Shown: positions 1-6,615 of the stretch, piece by piece
Layout: each line of letters opens with the position of its first letter
Position numbering within the stretch: position 1 is the first letter of the stretch
Source of the DNA: Anaerolineae bacterium
GTDB lineage: Bacteria; Chloroflexota; Anaerolineae; Aggregatilineales; Phototrophicaceae
Assembly: GCA_020848855.1 (NCBI GenBank)
Contig: JADLHH010000085.1
Coordinates: 1 to 11,463, forward strand
Length of the DNA: 11,463 nucleotides
Direction: 5' to 3'
The notes under the pieces: model-generated
What the model saw: the letters and a program-made list of their open reading frames with translations, nothing else
What the model was told of the DNA's origin: nothing
Databases searched by the model: none
Made by a program: the position numbers and the translations under genes

Positions 1-294
1 ACCCATGCTCATTATCATAGTATTGCACGTCCGCAGTTTCAGGCACAAATGTTTCGCTGGAATTTCCGAACACCTCTCACTTAGCGAGCCTGTAACAGAA
101 TTCTATAGACGTGTCAGGCAGACACGGGCACTTATGTAATCCAGATTAATAGCACCCGGTGAACATAAAGTCTCGCATCCTGTATTACTATAGCTGTATA
201 ATCAATCTGGCTCTGGCGGGTTCAAACATTACGACTCCTCCGCCATACTACGCGATAGACTAGAGTCCGGTACGGTGACAGATACGGCATTTTC
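1..294. other. Intergenic region without a recognisable gene
   Basis: No convincing coding frame is visible here, and the composition is more AT-rich than the genes that follow. It presumably holds the promoter and leader of the response regulator starting at 295. A perfect short inverted repeat, CGTGTC (110-115) and GACACG (121-126) around a five-base loop, has no T-run beside it, so it does not look like a terminator. It could be a protein-binding site, but nothing else supports that. Confidence 0.5.
197..202 (+). promoter_or_regulatory. Candidate -10 box (TATAAT) upstream of response regulator
   Basis: A perfect TATAAT lies about 92 bases before the ATG at 295. No good TTGACA-like hexamer is found 16-18 bases upstream, so only half of a sigma-70 promoter is seen. 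A single hexamer in AT-rich DNA can occur by chance. Confidence 0.25.
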
Positions 295-741
295 ATGGTG
301 GACCAGCATAAAGCTAAAGCCCTCGTTGTCGATGATAACTTCTTCAACCGCGATCTCTGCCGGTTGGCTTTGGAGAGCGCAGGCTACGAGGTTATCGAGC
401 GCGACAACGGACGCGGCGCGATTGACCTGCTGAAATCACAGACGTTCGACCTGGTCGTGCTGGATCTGGCGATGCCTGAAGTCACCGGCGTGGATGTCCT
501 GCGCGAGTTGGATCAGGCGTCGCTGCGCCGCTCGACATTCATCGTGGTCATGACGGCGAACCCGCACATGGCGACTGAAGAAGTCCAGCAGCAGGTCGAT
601 TTCGTGCTGTTCAAGCCGATCGACGTGCAGACGTTCACGCAGTTCGCGCGCCGGCTGGTCAAGCGCGAGCCTGCGCCGGACACGGCAGCCGAGCCGGAAA
701 AAAAGGACGAAACAACGGCACACCCCAAACCTAAAGAGTGA
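295..741 (+). CDS. Single-domain response regulator (CheY-like receiver)
   Basis: This 148-residue protein is a stand-alone phosphoacceptor receiver domain. Visible hallmarks are the acidic pair Asp13-Asp14 in VVDDN, the phosphorylation site Asp57 in VVLDLAMP, the switch threonine Thr87 in VMTAN, and Lys107 in FKP. The receiver ends near residue 122. It is followed by a charged tail rich in Pro, Glu and Lys, with no DNA-binding or enzymatic output domain. It must therefore act through a protein partner or as a phosphorelay shuttle. It is the only plus-strand gene of the window, and its 3' end overlaps the convergent HAD gene by 11 bases. The start is ATG at 295 with no clear Shine-Dalgarno; GTG at 298 is an alternative. 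Its partner kinase could be the one at 4669-3215, but that link rests on proximity only. Confidence 0.9.
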   Translation: MVDQHKAKALVVDDNFFNRDLCRLALESAGYEVIERDNGRGAIDLLKSQTFDLVVLDLAMPEVTGVDVLRELDQASLRRSTFIVVMTANPHMATEEVQQQVDFVLFKPIDVQTFTQFARRLVKREPAPDTAAEPEKKDETTAHPKPKE

Positions 742-1393
742 TATCCAACAGCTTTTGAACACGCAGGTACTGCCGCTGCGCGCATAATTCCTCAAAGCGA
801 TTCAGCCGGTCGACAATCCAGCAGCTCAAACCGCACGCTTCGGCAAATTCTCCGTCTGACCAGGGATCGTCCCCTACGACTACCGCAGTTTGTGGGTCAA
901 TCCGCGTTTCCTGAATGATGAGCTGATCCCAGAGGCTGCGGTGCGGCTTGGGCAGGGCGTCCGGGTATGTCCAGGGTGTGACCACGCGATCTACCAGCGG
1001 CTCGATGCCGAGCAGGTGCGCCTGATCAGGTGTTCGCGGGTTGTTCGAGACAACTAGGATGCGCTGGTCGTTGTTGCGCAAAGCACGCAGGAATGGCAAC
1101 GTATCGTCGAACAGCGTCGGCTGATAGCTGGAAAGCACATCCTTGAGCAGCGGCTGTTTCAGTTCGGGGCGCCAGCCCATCGTCGTGAACAAATCGTCCA
1201 GCAGCGGCGCCGGGTCGGGATCACGGCTGGCGCGCTCCTGCAGCTCCAGCATGACCTCGCGCAGCCGCGCAGGGTCGGTTTGCAGGTTATATTCACGAAT
1301 GAACTTCGGAAAGGTGTTTTGGAAAGCCCAGGTGATGCTGCCGCTTGCCAGCGTCTCATCAAAATCAACGAGCCATGTCTTCCGGCTGGTCAT
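731..1393 (-). CDS. HAD-superfamily hydrolase, probable phosphatase
   Basis: This 220-residue protein is a complete haloacid-dehalogenase-fold hydrolase of the aspartate-nucleophile type. Motif I is VDFDETLA, with nucleophile Asp10 and general acid Asp12. Motif II is VVSNN around Ser116. The conserved lysine is Lys149 in LPKPH, and motif IV is VVVGDDPWSDGE (Asp175, Asp176, Asp180). Residues 15-95 form a helical cap. The start is ATG at 1393, with AGGA eight bases upstream. It lies 36 bases downstream of the Rv3378c-like gene and is the last gene of the diterpene operon. HAD enzymes can remove phosphate from many small molecules. In some bacterial drimenol-type synthases a HAD domain is fused to a class II terpene cyclase and cleaves the prenyl diphosphate. 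By that analogy it may act on the cyclised diphosphate here; this is inference, since the substrate cannot be read from sequence. Confidence 0.88.
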   Translation of the reverse strand: MTSRKTWLVDFDETLASGSITWAFQNTFPKFIREYNLQTDPARLREVMLELQERASRDPDPAPLLDDLFTTMGWRPELKQPLLKDVLSSYQPTLFDDTLPFLRALRNNDQRILVVSNNPRTPDQAHLLGIEPLVDRVVTPWTYPDALPKPHRSLWDQLIIQETRIDPQTAVVVGDDPWSDGEFAEACGLSCWIVDRLNRFEELCAQRQYLRVQKLLDITL

Positions 1394-1429
1394 GCTGCGA
1401 ATCCTGTCCAGTTGTCGAGAAGGGAGCGG

Positions 1430-2386
1430 CTAGGATTTGTCAGTTCGCACTAGCCCAAGTGTTGTATACGGGTCTGCCGCGAGCTTCTGCATCCGCTGAT
1501 ATTCCGCTTCTGCCGACTCTGGCGTGTACGTGCCGGCGTAATCCTTGTTCACCGAAGCGAGCGATCCGCCGAATGCCAGATCGTCGATGATGATCTGCAT
1601 GGTCTCTTTGGTCATCATCAGCGAGGGATAGGGTGTGTAGTAGAAGCGCAGCGGCACGCCCGAATACAGCGCCATTGGGAGCATGGTGCGCAGCTTTAGC
1701 GCCTGCTTCCGGTTGGAGCCGACATAAAAATGCGGCATCGGAATGTAGGTTCCGTACAGCGCCCGCGAATAGTATTCGTACAGTACCTGATCGAGTGCTC
1801 CGAGGTCGGTCGTCTCGGCGATTCTGGCGGCGAGTTCTGCCTGAGCATTCTCTCCCAGGACTTCGGGCGTTTTCCAGATCGAATACAACGGAATAGGCGC
1901 GATCTCCCAGACCACCTTACGACGGTCCGGCTGGTAATCCCACTTCGCCTGAAAATCGGTCAGCTTTGCCGCCAGATGATGCCCGACGTGTTCTTCCGGC
2001 AGATGCAGCAATATGTCGATGCCGGCGAAATACGGGTCAATTCTCTGCTGCACGTAGAAATCGCAGAATGTGTCGTTCGTCAGCCACAGGCAAAGTCGTA
2101 CCATTGCCTGAGCATATTCCTCGCCTTTGTCCGAAAACCGCTGATAGCCCAGCACCGGGATGATGAGGTTGCTCCCGCCCAGATCGAGGAACATCTGGAT
2201 GAAATCGAGATAACTTGCCGAAAGCGCGGTTCCGTAATCCGTGAAATCGGCGATCTTTCCCGGATCCTGCCGATCCCGATTGTGCGTCAGGATGAATGTC
2301 GTTCGGGTTCCGCCGATGGCGAATATACCGGTCAGTCCTTCGGGGAAACGCTCACGAACGCGCTGGGCAAACTCGGCTTGTTGCAT
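1430..2386 (-). CDS. Rv3378c-like diterpene synthase/transferase (cis-prenyltransferase fold)
   Basis: This 318-residue protein resembles, by remembered alignment, Mycobacterium tuberculosis Rv3378c (about 296 residues). Rv3378c turns tuberculosinyl diphosphate into tuberculosinol or tuberculosinyl-adenosine and has a cis-prenyltransferase fold. Corresponding blocks include FAIGGTRTTF (22-31) against FPFDGTRRWF, SDKGEEYAQA (85-94) against the LDRGDRY region, LTNDTFCDFY (102-111) against LANDEEILSFY, and YTPYPSLMMTKETMQ (250-264) against VAPSYYMTETTLR. The key Asp of the DGTRR motif (Asp34 in Rv3378c) aligns with Gly25 here; Arg28 matches Arg37, while Arg38 is replaced by Thr29. The start ATG shares one base with the stop of the preceding response regulator (TGATG), which implies translational coupling. 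With the class II cyclase in the same operon, it most likely handles a bicyclic C20 diphosphate. The product could be an alcohol, an alkene or a conjugate. The family call is fairly secure; the activity is not. Confidence 0.75.
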   Translation of the reverse strand: MQQAEFAQRVRERFPEGLTGIFAIGGTRTTFILTHNRDRQDPGKIADFTDYGTALSASYLDFIQMFLDLGGSNLIIPVLGYQRFSDKGEEYAQAMVRLCLWLTNDTFCDFYVQQRIDPYFAGIDILLHLPEEHVGHHLAAKLTDFQAKWDYQPDRRKVVWEIAPIPLYSIWKTPEVLGENAQAELAARIAETTDLGALDQVLYEYYSRALYGTYIPMPHFYVGSNRKQALKLRTMLPMALYSGVPLRFYYTPYPSLMMTKETMQIIIDDLAFGGSLASVNKDYAGTYTPESAEAEYQRMQKLAADPYTTLGLVRTDKS

Positions 2387-2778
2387 CAGGATTTTGCCTT
2401 CGTGGTAACGAGTTCTCGCAGTGTATCGACCAGTTCCATGACGCTGAGAGGCTTGGCGATATATCCGTCGAATCCCGCCTTCATGATGCGTTCCTGGTCA
2501 CCAGGCATCGCATAGGCGGTTACCGCAATGACCGGGATATTTCGCCAATCGTCACGATTGCGAATCTTCGCCAGTAGCTCGAAACCGGAGACGCCGGGCA
2601 TCTGAATGTCGGCGAGCAGCAGCGTTGGCGCTTTCGCTTCCATGAGGGCGAGGCATTTTTCGGCGGTCTCGGCGCTGCGCACGGTCGCCTGGTACGATTG
2701 CAGCACGAATTCCAGGATGCCCCGGTTATCCGGTTCGTCGTCGACGATGAGTACGTCCCAGTCGGATAGATCATGCAT
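2386..2778 (-). CDS. Single-domain response regulator
   Basis: This 130-residue protein is a receiver domain only. The acidic pair is Asp13-Asp14 (LIVDDEP), the phosphorylation site is Asp57 in LLADIQMPG, the switch threonine is Thr87 in AVTAYA, and the lysine is Lys109 in IAKPL. Only about 15 residues follow the last helix, so there is no output domain. ATG at 2778 is chosen; an in-frame TTG at 2790 would add four residues, and neither has a clear Shine-Dalgarno. The stop overlaps the start of the Rv3378c-like gene by one base. It follows the other receiver by 47 bases and lies downstream of the histidine kinase, so it is probably a target or phosphorelay partner of that kinase. Its physical coupling to a terpene gene is unusual. 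Confidence 0.9.
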   Translation of the reverse strand: MHDLSDWDVLIVDDEPDNRGILEFVLQSYQATVRSAETAEKCLALMEAKAPTLLLADIQMPGVSGFELLAKIRNRDDWRNIPVIAVTAYAMPGDQERIMKAGFDGYIAKPLSVMELVDTLRELVTTKAKS

Positions 2779-2825
2779 ACTGAATATCAATCAGCTTATC
2801 TACAAGGGTCGGTTGTCAGCAATGT

Positions 2826-3188
2826 CTAGCTCAGAACATCTTCCAGATATCCGATGAGATTCTTGTCGAATGGCTTCGCAACATAGCCGTCGAAACCCCG
2901 GTTCAGTATTTCCTGAGCGGTATCGTGCGTATAGTAGGCGGTCGTCGCGATAATCCGACACTTGCGATTCTCGAACATCTGATGGATACGATCCAGCGCC
3001 TGATAGCCATCCAGACCAGGCAGGAAAATATCCATCAGGACGATATCCGGCATATTCGTTTGCAGGTATTCAATCGCCGTCTCGGCATCGTCCACGACCG
3101 TGAACGGCAGATCGTAGTGCTGCATGACCAGTTCGAAGACGCCTTGCGAGTACGGGTCGTCGTCAACCAGTAGCACGCTGACAGGCAT
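2826..3188 (-). CDS. Single-domain response regulator
   Basis: From ATG at 3188 this is a 120-residue receiver domain with no output domain. It has Asp9-Asp10-Asp11 (LLVDDDP), the phosphorylation site Asp53 in VLMDIFLPG, Thr83 in ATTAY, and Lys105 in VAKPF. The start is uncertain. ATG at 3188 has GGAG nine bases upstream and puts the first beta strand at the N-terminus, as in most receivers. ATG at 3203 or TTG at 3218, the latter overlapping the kinase stop, would add five or ten residues. It directly follows the histidine kinase, as expected of a cognate regulator. It differs from the next receiver at most non-motif positions, so the two are paralogues rather than a recent duplication. Confidence 0.9.
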   Translation of the reverse strand: MPVSVLLVDDDPYSQGVFELVMQHYDLPFTVVDDAETAIEYLQTNMPDIVLMDIFLPGLDGYQALDRIHQMFENRKCRIIATTAYYTHDTAQEILNRGFDGYVAKPFDKNLIGYLEDVLS

Positions 3189-3214
3189 AACGGGCTTCTC
3201 CATAACGTTGCGGC

Positions 3215-4669
3215 TCAAGCCTCTTCCGGTACGGGACGTGGGGTGGGGACGTGAGCGCGCGGCAACTTAACGATAAACGTCGATCCTTTGCCCAGGGCGG
3301 TTTCGACTTCGATCGTGCCGCCGAGGGCATCGACCAGCCGCTTGCTGATGGCAAGCCCCAAGCCGGTGCCTTTGTACTTGCGCCTTTCCGTGCCATCCAA
3401 CTGATGGAAAGGCTCGAAAATCGTCTTGACAGCATCCGGCGGCATTCCGATGCCGGTATCGGCGACCTTGATCTGCCACTGACCCGTATCCACCAGTCCG
3501 ACATCAATCGTGACGCCGCCCTGATCGGTGAACTTGATGGCGTTGCTGAGCAGGTTTGCAAGGATTTGCTGGAGCTTGTGAGCGTCACCCAGCACAATTT
3601 CGGGCACGGTATCGGATACGTTCAGGTTGAGGCTGACCTTCTTTTCATCCGCCAGGCTGCGCAGGCTTTCGACGGTCTCGTAGACGACCTTCTGGGGCGA
3701 CATTGGCGCCAGGAAAACCTGAAGTGAGCCGGACGCGATTTTCGAGAGGTCGAGGATATCGTTGATAAGACCGAGCAGGCGGCGGCTGTTGTACTGGATA
3801 TGCCCCAGCAGCTTGGTCTGCTGCGGCGTGAATTCTCCGGCGAGTCCGCCAAGCATGGCTTCGTCGTAGCCGATAATCGCGTTCAACGGCGTGCGCAGTT
3901 CGTGGCTCATATTCGCCAGAAACTGCGACTTCGCCTTGTCCGATTCCTCGGCGCGGTTACGTTCAATTTCCGCCTGCTGCCGCGCTTCTTCTGCTTGCTT
4001 TTGCGCGGTTTCCGCTCGCTGGATCGACAGCGCCATCGCCTGAAGGCGGGCGTCGAACTCGACACGAAGCTGGCGCAGCAGCACCCCTTCGATCAACACC
4101 AGTAGGAACACCGAGATGATCTGCGGCAGTGGCGCAAGACCGGGAAGCTCAAAACCGGGTACGTCGAGCAGGAACTGTCCCAGCGCATAAACGAATGTGG
4201 ACAGGACGCTGATGGGAATGATCAGGCTGCGCGGAAGGACAAGTGATGCAAGCAGCGGCGCGAACATGAGCACCGGCACAGCATCCAGCACGCCGATAAT
4301 CGAGTTCTCCTGCCTGGCAAGCACCAGGTAAATACCTGAGCCAAGGACGAAGGTGAGTACCATCATCCAGCCTGCGAGCAGAATTCTGCCACGCCAGACC
4401 GTCAACGCAGTCAAGGAAAACCCGAACAGCGCGACCAGATGCAGAGACGGGAACGAGATCACCGCCCATTCGGACTGAAATATCGTGATGGATGAGATGA
4501 GGCTGAGCAGGACAAGTACTATAACGATGCCTACGGAACTGCGGATCACACGTTCGCGAAAGGCGGTATCGCGATCCGTCGCTCGAGGCTCCATCCAAAT
4601 TTTAGCTATCGTTCGCCAGTTACGAAGCCTTTCATAAGGCTGATTTGCTCTGCTACTTGCCGATACCAT
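3215..4669 (-). CDS. Membrane-bound sensor histidine kinase
   Basis: This is a 484-residue kinase from ATG at 4669. A cytoplasmic N-terminus of about 40 residues is followed by about six hydrophobic segments (roughly 42-64, 69-92, 97-118, 124-145, 148-168, 181-199). They have short connections and no sizeable extracellular sensor domain. A charged coiled coil rich in Gln, Ala and Glu (about 205-248) leads into the H-box NMSHELRTPLN with phosphorylatable His256. The ATP-binding domain shows an N-box (Asn372, Asn376 in LANLLSNAIKF), DTGIG (404-408), EPFHQLD, and GTGLGLA (434-440). It has no receiver or HPt domain, so it must pass phosphate to separate receivers, most simply the two encoded next to it. 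ATG is chosen because GGAG lies five bases upstream and the codon shares one base with the cyclase stop (TAATG); GTG at 4675 is an alternative. The signal is unknown; a membrane-embedded sensor could respond to a lipid or membrane state. Confidence 0.93.
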   Translation of the reverse strand: MVSASSRANQPYERLRNWRTIAKIWMEPRATDRDTAFRERVIRSSVGIVIVLVLLSLISSITIFQSEWAVISFPSLHLVALFGFSLTALTVWRGRILLAGWMMVLTFVLGSGIYLVLARQENSIIGVLDAVPVLMFAPLLASLVLPRSLIIPISVLSTFVYALGQFLLDVPGFELPGLAPLPQIISVFLLVLIEGVLLRQLRVEFDARLQAMALSIQRAETAQKQAEEARQQAEIERNRAEESDKAKSQFLANMSHELRTPLNAIIGYDEAMLGGLAGEFTPQQTKLLGHIQYNSRRLLGLINDILDLSKIASGSLQVFLAPMSPQKVVYETVESLRSLADEKKVSLNLNVSDTVPEIVLGDAHKLQQILANLLSNAIKFTDQGGVTIDVGLVDTGQWQIKVADTGIGMPPDAVKTIFEPFHQLDGTERRKYKGTGLGLAISKRLVDALGGTIEVETALGKGSTFIVKLPRAHVPTPRPVPEEA

Positions 4670-6162
4670 TACCACTCCATGTATTGATAGAGGGCGCTCC
4701 AGATCGTAGCTTTCACAATGTTATGCGGGGCAAAGAGGCCCTTGCTAATCCATAATGGAGTATAATCCTGATTCAGGCTGCGGGCGCTTAAGAAGTCCGC
4801 TGCTTGCCGTATAATCGCCGGATCAATACTGTCCACCATGCGATCCCACAGCAGGAGCGCATCGAGGCAGTAGGCAGTTTCCTCGGGCGTAGACTGGTCG
4901 AGATAGCCCCATCCGCCATCATCACGCTGGGTCTTCAGTATCCATTTCAGACGTGACGTTGCCAGTTCAGGATCAATGCGATGCAGCGCATAGATCGCCA
5001 GGTTGCCGACGTAATAGGGTGAGGCGTGCCATTTATCCCACCTGTACGAGCCATTCTCGTCAAACTGCCGCAGCGCTTTCAGGGCTTTCTGACGCCAAGC
5101 CGGCTGCTTGGGATGATCTGGGCAGGACTGAAGGGCAATAAGCAGGCGCAGATGGGTCGATGGCGATGGATTGGTTTCCTGATGATAGGTGCAGAAATGA
5201 TCCTCCATCTCGTAGTATTCGAAGGCGTCCGCGTCGACAGGGTAACCACCCCAGCGCAATAATGTGAATGCTGCCGATGTCAGATCAAGATCGCAAACCC
5301 GGAAGAACGATGAAAAGTGCAATCCCTTTTCAGGCGACCACGCATTCCAAAGATGATCGAGGAACTGCCGCACCTCAGGCATCTGCGGGTCAATGGCATG
5401 GACAGCCTGCAGCCGAGCCAGCGACCAGGTAATCTCGAAGAAATCGATGGACGTGAACGCCGGAATCCCGCCATCGTCCTGCATCAGCGCGCCCAAAGAC
5501 TCCAGCGCGCTGGCGTTCTCGTGGGTGAACAGATAGGCGGCGGTTGCCGCCGGCGAACTGGCAACCGATCGTTCGGCTTCCAATGCCTCATCCTGATCCC
5601 CGACTGCCCGCCACATGCCTTCCAGCGAGAACGAGAGCGGGCTGTGCCGCCAGTCGCGCTTTGGCTGCGCCAGCAGGTGCTGCACCTTCTTCTTATAGGC
5701 GGTCGCGTAACGGATCGGCGGGCGCGGGACATCCAGACCGAGCGCGGCGGCGTCTTCCGACAGCGCGGCGGCGACGACCGGAAATCCAACCGTGTCGCTG
5801 TCATCTCGACCTAACCGGCTGACGAGTGTCCACAACGCGCTTTCACCTCGGCTCACACGCCGCTGATCACGCGAGCTGCGTCCCACTTCCCGCAGCGCAA
5901 CGATTGCCGCTAAAGTCGAAGCAAAACGGTCATGATAATGCAGGACGGTCGATCCCCATGTCCCATCCTCATTCTGATTACGGCGGAGCCACTCCAGCGC
6001 CTCGCCAAACCGGTACTGTGGATAGTGCTTCGCCAACCGCGCGACCCACGCCGTATCGTACGCCACTCCCGGTATCAGCCCGTTACCCAGGCTGGTTAGG
6101 ACGGTGCGAATTTCGGCAGCCAGGTTCGCTTGCTCGTAAACAGGGTAGTGGGATCTGACCAC
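4669..6162 (-). CDS. Class II diterpene cyclase (Rv3377c-like, halimadienyl/kolavenyl-type diphosphate synthase)
   Basis: From GTG at 6162 this is a 497-residue cyclase, close to the 501 residues of M. tuberculosis Rv3377c. Such enzymes protonate geranylgeranyl diphosphate and form a bicyclic diphosphate such as halimadienyl, kolavenyl or copalyl diphosphate. Family signatures include AYDTAW (34-39), DGTWG (66-70), SSPAATAAYL (202-211), IDFFEITWSLARL (239-251), a QRDDGGWG repeat (412-419), TPEETAYCLDAL (425-436), and LWISKGLF (470-477). The acid motif reads DLDLTSAAF with Asp291 and Asp293; the usual fourth residue (Asp, or Thr in Rv3377c as I recall it) is Leu294. There is no class I DDxxD motif, so another enzyme must remove the diphosphate. 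The frame stays open to GTG at 6315, but those 51 codons are AT-rich, contain a TATAAT and resemble no cyclase. GTG at 6162 has a Shine-Dalgarno. The exact product cannot be predicted. Confidence 0.92.
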   Translation of the reverse strand: MVRSHYPVYEQANLAAEIRTVLTSLGNGLIPGVAYDTAWVARLAKHYPQYRFGEALEWLRRNQNEDGTWGSTVLHYHDRFASTLAAIVALREVGRSSRDQRRVSRGESALWTLVSRLGRDDSDTVGFPVVAAALSEDAAALGLDVPRPPIRYATAYKKKVQHLLAQPKRDWRHSPLSFSLEGMWRAVGDQDEALEAERSVASSPAATAAYLFTHENASALESLGALMQDDGGIPAFTSIDFFEITWSLARLQAVHAIDPQMPEVRQFLDHLWNAWSPEKGLHFSSFFRVCDLDLTSAAFTLLRWGGYPVDADAFEYYEMEDHFCTYHQETNPSPSTHLRLLIALQSCPDHPKQPAWRQKALKALRQFDENGSYRWDKWHASPYYVGNLAIYALHRIDPELATSRLKWILKTQRDDGGWGYLDQSTPEETAYCLDALLLWDRMVDSIDPAIIRQAADFLSARSLNQDYTPLWISKGLFAPHNIVKATIWSALYQYMEW

Positions 6163-6170
6163 GTCAGAGA

Positions 6171-6176
6171 CCTTTC
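6171..6176 (-). promoter_or_regulatory. Shine-Dalgarno that decides the cyclase start
   Basis: GAAAGG on the minus strand lies eight bases before GTG at 6162. With this start the protein length matches Rv3377c and the homologous part begins close to the N-terminus. That favours it over the far-upstream GTG at 6315. Confidence 0.6.
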
Positions 6177-6237
6177 GCGTAAGAGATCGACCGATCGGCG
6201 TGAGAGCGGTGCGCCTGTTACAATTTCTTAACTTCGT

Positions 6238-6243
6238 ATTATA
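6238..6243 (-). promoter_or_regulatory. Candidate -10 box of the diterpene operon promoter
   Basis: A perfect TATAAT on the minus strand lies about 75 bases upstream of the cyclase GTG at 6162, in AT-rich DNA. It would give a 5' leader of roughly 65-70 bases. The -35 region is poor (TTTCAT at 17 bases, TTCATT at 16), so an activator may be needed, or the true promoter may lie elsewhere between 6250 and 6500. Confidence 0.4.
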
Positions 6244-6507
6244 AACACAAATTTCCAGTAATGAAAGATACTGTGCCGTTTTAATGGTATTATTGTTGGA
6301 ATCAAGTAACACCACCGCGAATCGCCATACCCGATTCGTTTGTGTGCGTAAAAAGATTGTAGCGTGGCACAGCAGCCGCGTCTATGGAACAGGAGTCTCA
6401 AATTACACTGAATCGGAGGCTGGCTCGCGTGTTCTTGTAACTATTTCTTTACAAACTTTCCCCACACCGGACGGTCATGCCTGGCGCGCCACCGAATTTC
6501 GGGTAAC
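6244..6507. other. Intergenic region upstream of the diterpene operon
   Basis: This AT-richer stretch separates the diterpene operon from the terminator of the next gene. Short open frames on both strands lack a ribosome binding site and family resemblance. The only signal I can support nearby is the TATAAT at 6238-6243; regulatory sites for the operon would be expected here. Confidence 0.4.
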
Positions 6508-6530
6508 AAAAAGCCGCCTCATGGCGGCTT
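6508..6530 (-). terminator. Rho-independent terminator of the 192-residue protein gene
   Basis: On the minus strand an eight-base-pair perfect stem, AAGCCGCC with GGCGGCTT, closes a four-base loop and runs into a TTTTTG tract (the A-run at 6508-6512). It lies about 86 bases after the stop at 6616. It would stop transcription before it enters the diterpene operon. The plus strand has no T-run, so it is not bidirectional. Confidence 0.85.
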
Positions 6531-6615
6531 GCTTCAAAACTTGTTGTGCTGATTGCGGCAAAATCGTGCGCTGCCGGTGGCGAAATTGGTACTAGCCCAA
6601 TCTCGGACGTGTTTT

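Noticed and set aside
110..126. Inverted repeat CGTGTC/GACACG as a terminator
   Set aside because: The stem is only six base pairs and no T-run follows on either strand.
1730..2515. A 261-codon plus-strand open frame
   Set aside because: It is antisense to the Rv3378c-like gene and the receiver gene, both supported by recognisable motifs.
5640..5660. A possible class I DDxxD site in the cyclase near residues 120-123 (DDSD)
   Set aside because: The spacing and surroundings do not match DDxxD, and the cyclase has only the class II domain layout and length.
6284..6595. A 103-codon plus-strand open frame in the intergenic region
   Set aside because: It has no ribosome binding site, runs through the minus-strand terminator at 6508-6530, and its product resembles nothing.
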